DNA from: Palaemon carinicauda
Lineage: Eukaryota > Arthropoda > Malacostraca > Decapoda > Palaemonidae
NCBI RefSeq assembly: GCF_036898095.1
Contig: NC_090726.1
Span: 41,840,579-41,904,578 of the forward strand
Reading direction: 5' to 3'
DNA length: 64,000 nucleotides
Shown: positions 20,396-31,422 of the stretch, piece by piece
Layout: every line of letters begins with the position of its first letter
Numbering within the stretch: position 1 is the stretch's first letter
The notes under the pieces: model-generated
Seen by the model: only the letters and a program-made list of their open reading frames with translations
What the model was told of the DNA's origin: nothing
Databases searched by the model: none
Program-made: the position numbers and the translations under genes

Positions 20396-20834
20396 TTTTT
20401 TTGATTTTGAAGGAACAATGGGCTCATCTTTATGCAACTGTGACCAATCTGAATGTGGCTGAATGGTCTTACAGGCCCTAGCCCTTGGCTGTATGGCCAA
20501 GATACATAAATTCAAATTAGTCTTCGATGCAAAATATCACAAAAATTCCATTCCAGACGGCTTGAGGTTTTATATTTATCTATCTTACAAGAGAATGAGT
20601 CATTAGGAGCAGCCTGCTTAGCCCTAGTTACTATTGGAATCATAGCATTATCGGAGATGTCCTAATTAGAGGAACAATGCTGTTACGCTGCCACATATAT
20701 TTAGATAGTAGGAAAATGCCATCTTGGTGTTAAGCTTTTGTAAAAGGCAAATTTACTTAACAAATTATGCATGCAAGAAATAAATGTTTGATCATTTACA
20801 ATTTCGTTTTTATTGATTATGTACTCTGTTGCAG
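20396..20834 (+). other. End of TMUB intron 1
   Basis: Non-repetitive AT-rich sequence ending in the acceptor 'actctgttgcag'. Confidence 0.7.
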
Positions 20835-21057
20835 GCAACACTTTTCTATAGAAATGGATGCCAACCGTCGCATTCGACTCATATTTAATGGGCAGTTACT
20901 TAGCCAAGACACTTCAACTTTAGCTCAGTATGGATTGTTTGACAATTGTGTTGTTCATTGTCATGTATCCCAGCCTCAGCAAATGGGACAGAACAGTAGC
21001 CAGACGAGGAATGTGACTGTACACGAAGACGAAGACGCTTACGTCACCAATTTACTC
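20835..21057 (+). CDS. TMUB-like protein, coding exon 2
   Basis: Completes the codon split at the end of exon 1 (AG|G, Arg292) and encodes the rest of the ubiquitin-like domain, residues 293-337: RRIRLIFNGQLLSQDTSTLA then NCVVHCHVS. The 'R-LI-GQLL-D--TL' and 'CVVHCHVS' pattern is characteristic of TMUB proteins. An acidic linker (VHEDEDAYVTNLL) leads into the next exon. Acceptor TTGCAG and donor CTC|GTAAGT are canonical and the exon ends in phase 0. The small spacing to a mini-DIRS insertion 74 bp downstream is notable. No frame defect is seen. Confidence 0.9.
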
Positions 21058-21130
21058 GTAAGTTGTTATATTATTTTATGGTATTGTTGCACCGTAACTA
21101 TGCAATTTATTTAACTGCTGTGAAATTGTG

Positions 21131-21420
21131 TTTGTTCCGTAACCGAAATACAAACCACGCTATTTACATTGGGTTTACCTTTTAGCGCAGCTGAAATGGC
21201 GAGCCATTAGAATTTAACGAGGGTGTATTACCCCCGCGCTAGTTAGCGGGGGGGTAGGGGAGTGGTAGCTAGCTACCCCTCCCCCCCTCACACACAGATG
21301 AATGCTCACTTTCACTTAGAAGTAGGACTTGTCTTGGGGGACAGGGCTGGCGGGCAAAAATGTGTAAATAGCTAAGGTTTGTATGGTTAGGAAAAATACA
21401 AATTATCTTCGAATTTGTCA
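21131..21420 (+). mobile_element. 290-bp non-autonomous mini-DIRS (DIRS-1 family)
   Basis: The left end TTTGTTCCGTAACCGAAATA is identical to DIRS-1 and the right end TTCGAATTTGTCA is too. The GC-rich hairpin segment and the outermost right repeat are retained, with everything between deleted. Lack of coding makes it a MITE-like DIRS derivative that could only move with the recombinase and RT of a full copy. It lies close downstream of the exon 2 donor. Confidence 0.85.
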
Positions 21421-21675
21421 TTTTATGTTATGAAGTTTTATTCAAAATCTCAACCCCATTACAAAATCATTAATCACATAAGTGCCTATGCTCCTGCCCA
21501 GAACATTCCATTAGTCTGAATTTGTCAACCAGAAAAGGGCAGTCTTGCTAACTATGCTCCTTTTGGATCCTATGGTATGACCTTATCACTTCCCTCGCTT
21601 TACGTGAAGTTGGGGTTAGGTCACCATCTCTGTTTACTGTCTTCAAATGTTTGGCTGACTGATTATTGATTATAT
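21421..21675 (+). other. TMUB intron 2 sequence
   Basis: No repeat or coding feature seen. Confidence 0.5.
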
Positions 21676-22147
21676 ATAGGTATTATGAATAAGTTGATTA
21701 ATGCAAGAGTTGATGGGAGAAGTACAAGAGGAAGGCCAAGGTTTGGGTGGATGGATGGAGTGAAGGAAGCTCTGGGTGATAGGAGGATAGATGTGAGAGA
21801 GGCAGGAGAGCGTGCTAGAAATAGGAATGAATGGCGAGCGATTGTGACGTAGTTCCGGTAGGCCCTGATGCTTCCTCTGGTGCCTTGGATGACCGCGGAG
21901 GTAGCAGCATTAGGGGATTCAGCATTATGAAGCTTCATCTGTGGTGGATAATGTGGGAGGGTGGGCTGTGCCACCCTAGCAGTACCAGCCGAACTCGGTT
22001 GAGTCCCTTGTCAGGCTGGGAGGAACATAGAGAGGAGACGTCCCCTTTTCTGTTTCATTTGTTTGATGTCGGCTACCCCCCAAAATTGGGGGAAGTGGCT
22101 TGGTATATGTAAGGGTGTATGTATGTATGTATGTATGTATGTATGAA
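21676..22147 (+). mobile_element. RTE-like LINE-A, 5'-truncated 3' end
   Basis: Matches the last ~55 codons and 3' UTR of the LINE-A copy at 43684-45923 (DGRSTRGRPRFGWMDG through NEWRAIVT, here followed by a TAG in place of a Gln codon), ending in (TATG)n. The 5' truncation is typical of aborted target-primed reverse transcription. Confidence 0.88.
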
Positions 22148-22693
22148 TAAGTATGTGTGGCAAGTTTTTTCTAGGATGGAAAATGTAGCTGGCATGGGAA
22201 TTCTGTAAGATGGGGACATCTGATACAATTTCACATCCTTATTCACATGATATCAAGGAATTACCATTATTCTTTTGGGATGGAAGGTATCATCTACGTT
22301 AAATAGAGAACTGGCTAGTGATGTGATGGTAGCATAGAATTGAGACAGTCAGTCCTGTTATAAGAAGTTTATCTAATTTTTCTACTTTATATCAGTTGGT
22401 TGATATATCAATTGGTTGAAAGCTTTTGTTCAGCATATGTACAGGAATATGTCATCAGTGAGAAATTAGAACTACAGTAACCCACCACAATACAAAACTA
22501 GGTGCATTCCAAGAATGTGTTTGGAAGCTGGAAAATTTTCTAATTCAATGTCATTCAGGTTAAACATCTCACAACTCGTCCGCAACTCTCAACCTTCCAC
22601 TGTTTTCCATCAGCTGATCTTGCTATCACCAGCTAATTAGGCTATGAATGTAACTAGAGATTCCTGCATTTAGATATTGATTAAATTACTCTA
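22148..22693 (+). other. TMUB intron 2 sequence
   Basis: Non-repetitive within the window; nothing supportable. Confidence 0.5.
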
Positions 22694-22866
22694 TTTTCAA
22701 TATTAATCTTACCCGATAATCATGTAGCTGTCAACTCTGTTGCCGACAGAAATCTACGGTCGGGATACGCCAGCGATCGCTATACAGGTGGGGGTGAACA
22801 CCACAGCGCCATCTGTGGTCAGGTACTCCAGTACTTCTTGTCAACACCACCTCAATTTTTCCTCTG
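22694..22866 (+). repeat. DIRS-3a left inverted terminal repeat
   Basis: Pairs with about 29285-29460: 'cccgataatcatgtagctgt', 'ggatacgccagcgatcgcta' and 'gtactccagtacttcttgtc' all recur inverted at the right end with only isolated mismatches. Confidence 0.88.
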
Positions 22867-23056
22867 TCGTGCCTCCGGCTAGACCTACATGGATACGCTG
22901 TTGATTCTGGAGTTATTGCTCACGATTTGGTGATGTATTTGCTCTAGAGTTTAGCTTTCGCTATTCAGGAAGTTTTATCATTAGCTTAGCTAGCTTTTGG
23001 AATTAATTTGATTATTTATGGTGACGAAGAGAGTATGAACTCTCTTTCACTTTTAA

Positions 23057-26000
23057 ATGGCCGACCCTTCCCTTAGACGGAAGTGTTGGTGTCGAAGAGA
23101 GTATAGACTCTCTTTCTTAATTTTGCTTAACAAAAGTTATAGATTTATTTTATATCTCTTCGCCTTTTATAGGCCTCTTCGATTAACTTCCTTTTATTAT
23201 AAACTTATTAAAATTAATTTTTATATTTGTTTATATTCGACCTTTCCTAATAGTAGGCGGTCTTTTCTTGGAACCGAAGTTAATTTACATTGAGCCCGTC
23301 ATTTCGTTTTTACCTGTTAACATATTATGCTATTTTAATGTTTTTGAAAGAATTTCTTTGATAGTCTCATACTGTTTTCAAAGTTGAACTAACGTTTTGT
23401 TTTGTGTCTGCAGTTGTTGACGTTCAGAACGTTCAACTTGCGCTCTATCGTTACGATAGAGAGAGAGCATTCACGGTGTCACGTTGCAGTAAGAGTAAAC
23501 CGATTCTAGCGTTTTGTTCATTCTTTCTTAGCTTAAATGGTTTTAATTCTAATAAAGGAACTTTTTATTTGGGAAATCTTTCAGTTTTTTTCCTTTAACA
23601 ATAATATGTTTTAACGATATATATAATTGGGCTCTTCTCTCAGGTTCTAAGTCAAGAGAGAGAGAGAGAGAGAGAGATAGAGACGGAGGGAGAGAGAGGA
23701 GGATAAACGTTTCGTTCAAGCGGGTAACGTTGTTATCGTTTTTGCTCTTCTCCCTAGTCTCTTTAGGGGAAGAAGGTAAACGTTTCTAGAGTTTTATTCT
23801 TGTTCTCAAGCTTTATGCGGTGAGAGATTTTAAACGTAGTTTATTTGATCTAGTGTTTAGTCTCTTTTCCAGCCACTGAATTATTTATCTTTCATTATGT
23901 TTTTCTGTTACATTGTAATACTGTTTTCGCAATTACTAACTTTTAATGAAGGATAGAATTGCGTGTTTCAGGTACAAACCACTTAAAGTTTCGAGTTCAG
24001 TGAAATAAGTGCAAACAGAAAATCAAAAGTGATAAAGTGATAAGCGCAAAGTGTTACAGTGTTGCGTTCGAGGGTTCGTCTGTTCGTGCCAGTTGTTCGC
24101 CTAGTCTGGGACCTCTTACAAGCTCCCAAGCCCAGGGGAGAAGTAATGTCGAAGGACTTATGGGTTCAGCAGGCCTTGATCGACGAACAGACGTTTCCCT
24201 CCGTGGTTTCGGGTGTATCTACACACGTTGCCGACGTGATCACCCCACCCACACAAAGACGAGAGAGCCCTTTTATTCCTCGTCTGCGGAAGAGGTTTCT
24301 CGCAGAAACCATGGACCAAATCTTGCAGCTTTTAAGTGCAAGTCGGTCCCTTCCGCGCAAGTCCAACTCCTAGGTGGTGCCATTAGCACTGGGTCAGTTC
24401 GGACTTGCTGCAGTACGACAACTGCACACCTCCCAGAGAGGCAAGGTGGTATCGCAACAGGCAGTAACTCTGTCTGTTGCCGCACCAGCTGTTTTAGACC
24501 CTCAGTCTCAACGGACAGTAGCTCCGTTTGTTGTTGTCTTTCTTAAACTCTAGTGGTCTATGCTGCAGACAATGCAGTCTCAGCTTGCGGTGTTGATGCA
24601 GGAGTTTCAGGCAGAGAAGGTTAGCACACCTCCTCCTGCGAGCGCTCCTCCACCTCTGCGCAGTCCATCCTGCCAGACGTATGATGTTGAGGTTCCTCAA
24701 CCTGCCTCCATGCGTGAGCTGCCGTTTTGGGAGTTGCCAGATACCAGCGCTGTGCAGCAACCTCCACTTTCCTTGAGGCAGGAGCCTCTTGCTATGCGGC
24801 AACCTCCTCAACACTTGAGGCAGGAGCCTTATGCTTTGCATCCACCATCCTTGAGGCAGCAACCTCAACTCTTGCGGCAGCCACCTCAACTCTTGAGGCA
24901 AGAACCTCAACTCTTGAGGCGAGAACCTCAACTCTCGAGGCAAGCACCTCAACTCTTGAGGCAAGAACCTCAACTCTTGCGGCAACCACCTCAACTCTGG
25001 AGGCAAGAACCTCAACTCTTGAGGCAAGAGCCTCAACTCTTGAGGCAAGAACCTCAACTCTTGAGGCAAGAGCCTCAACTCTTGAGGCAAGAACCTCAAC
25101 TCTTGAGGCAAGAACCTCAACTCTTGAGGCAAGAACCTCAACTCTTGAGGCAAGAACCTCAACTCTTGAGGCAAGAGCCTCAACTCTTGAGGCATACGCA
25201 ACTCTTGAGGCAGGAACCTCATGCTATGAGGCAGCCGCCTCAACGCATGCAGCAACCGCATTCTTCACAGCATGAGCCTCTCTCTGCGCAGCTACCTCCT
25301 CAACCCTTGAGGCAGACGCAACTCTTGAGGCAGGAACCTCACAGGAGCCTCATGCTATGCGGCATCCTCCTCAAACCATGAGGCAGGAGCCTCATGCTAT
25401 GCGGCATCCTCCTCAACCCATGAGGCAGGAGCCTCATACTATGCGGCATCCTCCTCAACCCATGAGGCAGGAGTCTCATGCTATGAGGAGCCTCATGCTA
25501 TGCGGCATCCTCCTCAAACCATGAGGCAGGAGCCTCTTGCTATGCGGCAACCGCCTCAACCCATGAGGCAGGAGCCTCATACTATGCGGCATCCTCCTCA
25601 ACGCATGCGGCATGAGCCTCATCCCTTGCAGCATGAGCCTCATCCCATGCAGCATGAGCCTCATCCCATGCAGCATGAGCCTCATACCATGCAGCATGAG
25701 CCTCATCCCATGCAGCATGAGCCTCATCCCATGCAGCATAAGCCGCACGCCATGCAACATGCTCTGCTTACCTTACAGCATGCTCTACATACAGCATGCT
25801 CTGCATACAGCATGCTCTGCATACCTTACCGCATGCTCCTCAGTCACACATCTTTGGTTGTTGCCAACTCACTAGACTGTCAAGCAGTTTCATAACGTTG
25901 CCTTCTAGTCTTCTGCTTTTGCACCAGTGAAACCCTCACTGAGAGAACTTAGCTTTTCTCGGATATGGTTCCTGTAGATGAGAAAGTGCTATTCTCCCTC

Positions 26001-26430
26001 CTTCTGATATTCCCTTGAGGACTCTGTCATTTGGAGAGGAGCCTTTAGCTGCTTAGCCTCCTATGGACTTTTATTTAAGCATAACATGCTTCCAGGGAGG
26101 GTAATGGTTCCACTTCAGTCGCTAACCCCGTCTGTTACCACACCTGCTCCCATAGACCTTGAGCTTTGTTGCAAGACATGTAGTCCAAGCTTAGTCCTTG
26201 TTAGAGGATTTTTTGTTTACGGAGTCAGTGTGTCACTGGGAAGACGTTCAACAACCAGCAGAAGTGACTTGTTGTGACGCAGTGCGGCAACCTCAGCAAC
26301 CCGATAAGGAGTTGTCTGTACGACCCAGACAGTCTAGACAGCTTCGGGTTGTCGCGGTACTTCCTCGCTTCCCCATGGTTGACAGTTCACAGACTGTGCA
26401 GCAGTACCATGATCTTGTGTCCGGCTCCGT
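23057..26430 (+). pseudogene. gag: DIRS-3a gag, disrupted
   Basis: Starts MADPS like DIRS-4 gag, but after about ten codons the sequence diverges for roughly 0.9 kb (23095-24010, including a GA tract) and the Cys/DPHT motif is lost. Gag resumes at about 24035 ('gaccagtt'-type Ser-Pro-Gly region and 'caagcccaggggagaagtaa', shared with DIRS-3b and DIRS-4), passes CQTYDVE, then a long heptapeptide repeat, and continues to about 26430 in broken frames (the 26270-26400 block matches DIRS-4 60060-60220). The capsid-like block and RG tail are deleted. Confidence 0.75.
24760..25760 (+). repeat. 21-bp tandem repeats in DIRS-3a gag (heptapeptide)
   Basis: About 18 units of CAACTCTTGAGGCAAGAACCT encode LRQEPQL-type heptapeptides. 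A middle zone has longer mixed units around 'catgaggcaggagcctcat', and a last zone has about seven units of CATGCAGCATGAGCCTCATCC (MQHEPHP). Nearest-neighbour units are most alike, indicating recent slippage or unequal exchange. The array stays open in one frame for over 270 codons, but it is in a dead gag. Confidence 0.93.
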
Positions 26431-26439
26431 CAGACGACT

Positions 26440-27870
26440 AGCTTTTAAGAGCTCCCACAAGTCGTCGCTGTCTGGAGATTCTCAGATGGACTATGGATCT
26501 GACCTAGGAACTGGGCCTCCTGGTCAATTTTGAGGAGTCCCAGCTCGTCCCATCCCAGACCATTGTCTACCTGGGTATGGATCTTCAGAGTCGAGCTTTT
26601 CGGGCTTTTCCGTCGGCCCCAAGGATCTATTAAGCCCTAGATTGCATCCAGAGCATGCTGAGAAGGAACCGATGCTCAGTCAGGTAGTGGATGAGTCTAA
26701 CAGGGACACTTTCATCGCTGGCCCTGTTCATCGAGTTAGGGGGACGCCACCTCCGCCCCCTTCAGTATCATCTAGCGGCTCACTGGATAAAGGACATGAC
26801 GCTAGAGACGATCTCAGTTCCTGTTTCCGAAGAGAGGAGGTCTACTCTCACGTGGTGAAAGAACAGCTTTCTTCTCAAGGAAGTCTACCTTTGGCTGTTC
26901 AGAAACCCGACCGCCGTCTCTTCTCTGACGCTTCAGACACGGGCTGGGGTGCGACTTTGGACGGACAGGAATGCTCGGGAACATGGAATCAGGAGCTAAG
27001 GACACTTCACATCTATTGCAAGGAGCTGTTGGCGGTTCATCTGGCCTTGATAAACTTCAAGTCCCTCCAGCTTAACAAGGTGGTGGAGGTGGACTCTGAC
27101 AACACCACAGCCTTGGCTTACATCTCCAAGCAGGGAGGGACTCATTCGTGGAAGTTGTTCTAGATCGCAAGGGACCTCCTCATCTGGTTAAAAGATCGGA
27201 AGCTCACGCTGGTAACGAGGTTCATTCAGGGCGATATGAATGTCATGGCAGATCGCCTTAGCCGGAAGGGTCAGGTCATCCCCACAGAGTGGACCCTCAC
27301 AAGAATGTTTGCAGCAGACTTTGGGCCCTGTGGGGTCAGCCAACCATAGATCTGTTCGCTACCTCGATAACCTAGAGACTCCCGTTGTATTGTTCTCCGA
27401 TTCCAGACCCAGCAGCAGTTCACGTGGATGCTTTTCTGCTGGATTGGTCTCATCTCGACCTGTATGCATTCCCGCCGTTCAAGATTGCCAACAGGGTACT
27501 TCAGAAGTTCGCCTCTCGCAAAGGGACACGGCTGACGTTGGTTGGCTCCGCTCTGGCCCGCGAGAGAATGGTTCATAGAGGTACTGCAATGGCTGGTCGA
27601 CATTCCCAGGACTCTTCCTCTAGGAGTGGACCTTCTACGTCTACCTCACGTAAAGAAGGTACATCCAAACCTCCACGCTCTTCGTCTGACTGCCTTCAGA
27701 CTTTCGAAAGACTCTCAAGAGCTAGGGGCTTTTCGAAGGAGGCAGCCAGAGCGATTGCCAGAGCAAGGAGGACATCCACTCTCAGAGTCTATCAGTCTAA
27801 GGGGAAGTCTTCCGAAGCTGGTACAAGGCCAATGCAGTTTCCTCATCCAGTACCACTGTAACCCAGATTG
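26440..27870 (+). pseudogene. DIRS-3a RT remnant / RNase H / MT-like
   Basis: The junction falls at the YLDDW codons: only the part after the catalytic Asp pair survives, and the Trp codon is TAG, so the RT palm is deleted. RNase H is recognisable (LFSDASDTGWGATLDG, CKELLAVHLAL, DSDNTTALAYISKQGG), then a TAG at 27161-27163 replaces the Tyr codon found in DIRS-3b. The tail contains IPDPAAVHVDAFLLDW and YAFPPF in frames shifted more than once. Confidence 0.82.
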
Positions 27871-28758
27871 CTGACTTCCTGTTACATCTAAGGAACGTAA
27901 GATCCCTTTCAGCTCCTACGATTAAGGGTTACAGAAGTATGTTGGCAGCGGTTTTCCGCCACAGAGGCTTGGATCTTTCCACCAACAAAGATCTACAGGA
28001 CCTCCTTAGGTCTTTTGAGACCTCAAAGGAACGTCGGTTGTCCACTCCAGGCTGGAATCAAGACGTGGTCCTAAGGTTCCTTATGTCATCGAGATTTGAA
28101 CCTCTCCAATCAGCCTCTTTTAAGGACCTCACATTAAAAACTCTTTTCCTCGTGTGCTTGACAACAGCTAAAAGAGTAAGTGAGATCCACGCCTTCAGCA
28201 GGAACATAGTTTTCACATCTGAAACGGCTACATGTTCCTTGCAGCTCGGTTTTTTGCTAAAGCGAGCTTCCTTCACGTCCTTGGCCTAAGTCGTTCGAGA
28301 TCCCAAACCTGTCCAACTTGGTGGGGGACGAACTGGAGAGAGTACTTTGCCCAGTTAGAGCTCTTAGGTACTATCTAAAAAGGTCATAACCTTTACGAGG
28401 ACAATCAGTAGCCTTATGGTGTGCTATCAAGAAGCCTTCTCTTCCAAGGTCTAAGAACTCAGTTTCTTACCTATTCAGGCTCCTGATTAGGGAAGCACAT
28501 TCTCATCTGAAGGAAGAAGACCTTGCTTTGCTGAAGGTAAGGACACATGAAGTGAGAGCTGTGGCTACTTCAGTGGCCCTCAAACAGAACCGTTCTCTGC
28601 AGAGTGTTATGGATGCAACCTATTGGAGAAGCAAGTCAGTGTTCGCATCATTCTATCTCAAAGATGTCCAGTCTCTTTACGGGAACTGCTACACCCTGGG
28701 ACCATTCGTAGCAACGAATGCAGTAGTAGGCGGGGGCTCAGCCACTACATTCCCATAA
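27568..28758 (+). pseudogene. DIRS-3a tyrosine recombinase, frameshifted
   Basis: Homologous to the DIRS-3b recombinase throughout. The ATG is within the RT ORF's REWF codons. The N-terminal domain reads to about 27800 then loses frame; the middle reads at 27939-28289 (TTAKRVSEIHAF, first catalytic Arg); the C-terminal part reads at 28528-28758 (THEVRAVATS, YWRSKSVFASFYLKDV with the Tyr). At least two frameshifts, plus a TAA in the 28380 region, inactivate it. Confidence 0.88.
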
Positions 28759-29143
28759 TCCCATAACCTTTTTAACCTTTCTCTTGAATACTTTTTATGG
28801 GTTGTACGGTCGGCTAAGAAGCCTTCCACATCCTTGTTGATTTGGCGGGTGGTCAATTCTTTCTTGAGAAGCGCCGAGGTTAAAGGTTGTGATGAGGTCC
28901 TTTAGTATGGGTTGCAGCCCTTTATACTTCAGCACCTAAGAGTCGTTCAGCATCCTAAGAGGACCGCTACGCTCAGTAAGGAAGACGTACTTAATAAAGG
29001 CAGAGTAATGGTTCAAGTCGTTTTCCTTACCAGGTACTTATTTATTTTATGTTATTTTTGAATAACTAATAAAATAAAATACGGGATACTTAGCTTCTTT
29101 GTTAGCATGTATGCTGGTCTCCACCCACCACCCTGGGTGTGAA

Positions 29144-29250
29144 TCAGCTACATGATCATCGGGTAAGATTAATATTGAAAAATGTTATTTTCATTAGTAA
29201 AATAAATTTTTGAATATACTTACCCGATAATCATGATTTAATTGACCCAC
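29144..29250 (+). repeat. DIRS-3a internal complementary region
   Basis: 'atgatcatcgggtaagatta' and 'atattgaaaa' (complement of the left end) runs directly into 'atgttattttcattagtaaa' and 'tgaatatacttacccgataa' (complement of the right end). Confidence 0.9.
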
Positions 29251-29284
29251 CCTTCCTCCCCATAGAGAACCAGTGGACCGAGGA

Positions 29285-29474
29285 AAAAATTGAGGTGTTG
29301 TTGACAAGAAGTACTGGAGTACCTGACCACAGATAGCGCTGTGGTGTTCACCCCCACCTGTATAGCGATCGCTGGCGTATCCCGACCGTAGATTTCTGTC
29401 GGCAACAGAGTTGACAGCTACATGATTATCGGGTAAGTATATTCAAAAATTTATTTTACTAATGAAAATAACAT
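29285..29474 (+). repeat. DIRS-3a right inverted terminal repeat
   Basis: Inverted partner of 22694-22866, ending in the outer 40 bp ('ggtaagtatattcaaaaatt' and 'tactaatgaaaataacat') that is also found complemented in the internal region. Confidence 0.88.
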
Positions 29475-29639
29475 TTTAATCTATTGATTTTCTTCATATT
29501 TTACTGCCCAACAGTTGTCGAAAATAAGTAAACTAGCTTACATTGAGAAACATCCGAAAGCTACGCTAGTATTGTAGCTTCTATAGACACACTTGTGAAT
29601 CTTGTAGTTTCAAATACTGTACAGTATGTAACTGTTCAA

Positions 29640-31041
29640 CATTCATCATTATCATCTCCTCCTATGCCTTTTGACTCAAAGAGCCTTGGTTAGATTTCGC
29701 TTGTCATCTCTATCTTGAGCTTTTAAATCAATACTTCTCCATTCATCATCTCCTACTTCATGCTTCATAGCCCTTAGCCCTGTAGGCCTGGGTCTTCCAA
29801 CTCTTGTAGTCTCTTTTGAAGCCCAGTTGAAAGTTTGGTGAATTGATCTCTCTTGTGGAGTGTAAAGAGCATGCCCAAACTATCCATCTACTCACCATGA
29901 TCTCATCCACATATGACACTCGAGTAATCTCTTATAGTTTCATTTATAATCCTGTCCTGCCATTTAACTCCCAATATTCATCTTAGGGCTTTGTTCTCAA
30001 ATCTATAAAATCTGTTGGATATTGTTTCATTGTCATACCATGACTCATGTCTATACAGTAACACCAATCTCACTAAGATGATATATAGCTTGATTTTTAT
30101 ATATGATTTCAGGCAATTTGATTTCCAAATTTTACTTGACCTAGCCATTGGCTGATTTACTTTTTCAATCTTTCATTAAACTCAAATTCTAAAGATCCTG
30201 TATTAAAGATCATAGTTCCTAAATATTTAAATGATTCCACCTCATTAGTCCTTTCTCCTTCCAATGATATTTCATCTTCCATTACATATTCCATTCTCAT
30301 CATCTCTGTCTTTCCTTTATTTATATTGAGTCCAACCTCATGTGATATTTCATGTATTCTGGTGAGCAAGCTTTGCAAGTCCTGTGGTGTTCTAATAAGG
30401 ACAGCGTCATCAGCATACTCTAGGTCAGCTAATTTCCTGTTACGAATCCAGTCCAATCCTTCTCCGCCATCCCTAACTGCTCTACGCATTACAAAATCCA
30501 TGAGGAGGATAAACAACATAGGTGACAAAACATACTGTTGGAGTACTCCACTGTTCACTAGAAATTCATTTGATATGACTCCACTAACATTAACTTTGCA
30601 CTTGCTATGCTCATGAACAGACTTAATCAAATTTATGTATTCAAGAGGAATTCGATAATAACTTAGGACACTCCGCAAAATTGGCCGGTGCGCACTACTA
30701 AGGCTTTTTCATTGTCCACAACTGCCATCAAAAGTGGATTTTTATATTCTACACATTGCTGTACATGTCGTAAAATTAATATTTGGTCACTACAACTTCT
30801 ACCTTTATGAAATCCTGCTTGTTCATCAGCCAGCTTTTCATCAATCTTTCTCCCTTGTCTCTTTAGAATGACCATACTATATATTTTCATGTATTTTCAT
30901 GACAACTGACGTAAGTGTGATGCCTTTGTATTTATTGAAATTAGTCAGAGCTCTGTTTTTTTGCCATTTTCACTAACACTCCTGGCTTCCATTCATCAGG
31001 ATTTGCCTTTTCATGCCTCATTCTTCAAAATAATTGCAAGT
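29640..31041 (-). mobile_element. RTE-like LINE-B, 3' part (split by DIRS-3b)
   Basis: Minus-strand non-LTR element. The reverse-transcriptase half lies here and the endonuclease half at 37715-38757, on the far side of DIRS-3b. Several frame breaks show it was old when interrupted. The 3' region (29640-30150) is non-coding in the surviving frames. Confidence 0.82.
30157..31040 (-). pseudogene. LINE-B reverse transcriptase, C-terminal part
   Basis: Reading towards lower coordinates: PDEWKPGVLVKMAKK near 31000, then a stop; KLADEQAGFHKGRSCSDQI (the 'Q-GF--GRS--DQI' RT motif); then a frameshift; then SGVLQQYVLSPMLFILLMDF, where Gln replaces the usual RQGC; then the catalytic LEYADDAVLI and GLNINKGKTEMM. 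The motif spelling fits RTE/BovB-type LINE RT. It is a pseudogene with at least two stops or shifts. Confidence 0.8.
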
Positions 31042-31214
31042 TTTTCAATATTAAACTTACCCGATAATCATGTAGCTGTCAACTCCGTTGCCCGACAGAA
31101 ATCTAAGGAGGGATACGCCAGCTATCACAATACTAGAAGGGGGTGTACTAACAGCGCCACCTGTGGCCAGGTACTCAAGTACTTCTTGTTGACACCTCCT
31201 CAATTATTCCTCTG
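31042..31214 (+). repeat. DIRS-3b left inverted terminal repeat
   Basis: Core segments 'gacagaaatctaaggaggga', 'cactagaaggggg'-type and 'gtactcaagtacttcttgtt' followed by 'gacacctcctcaattattcc' are exact complements of the right end. The outer 12 bp differ between left and right, as is normal for DIRS. Confidence 0.9.
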
Positions 31215-31422
31215 TCGTGCCTCCGGCTAGACGTTCTGGGATACGCTCATGGTCTTCGAGTTTATTCTCGCTTATTTGGTGATGTATTCTCTTTGATTTA
31301 CGGCTGTCGCATTACTGGAAACCTTCTGATATTAGCTAGATAGCTTTTATTTAATTCAGTTTAACGGTTAACGAATTTTTGCTTGTTTTTTGGATCTCCC
31401 TTTGACTTCTCTTGAAAACAAA

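Larger units (their letters stand above)
22694..29474 (+). mobile_element. DIRS-3a: gutted DIRS-type element
   Basis: Same family as DIRS-3b: left end TTTTCAATATTAATCTTACC and right end AATGAAAATAACAT, with an internal complementary region and inverted repeats of about 170 bp that are nearly perfect complements. Inside, gag is interrupted by about 0.9 kb of unrelated sequence and expanded by repeats, the gag 3' end and RT palm are deleted, and RNase H and recombinase carry stops and frameshifts. It is clearly non-autonomous. Confidence 0.9.

Noticed and set aside
24494..25261. 255-codon antisense frame over the DIRS-3a gag repeat (and similar antisense frames at 9464-10084 and 25476-25760)
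   Set aside because: Shadows of in-frame tandem repeats; they have no domain and no counterpart in DIRS-3b or DIRS-4.
24760..25760. CRISPR-like array of short direct repeats
   Set aside because: Units are contiguous 21-bp codon-phase repeats without unique spacers, within a retrotransposon gene of an animal.
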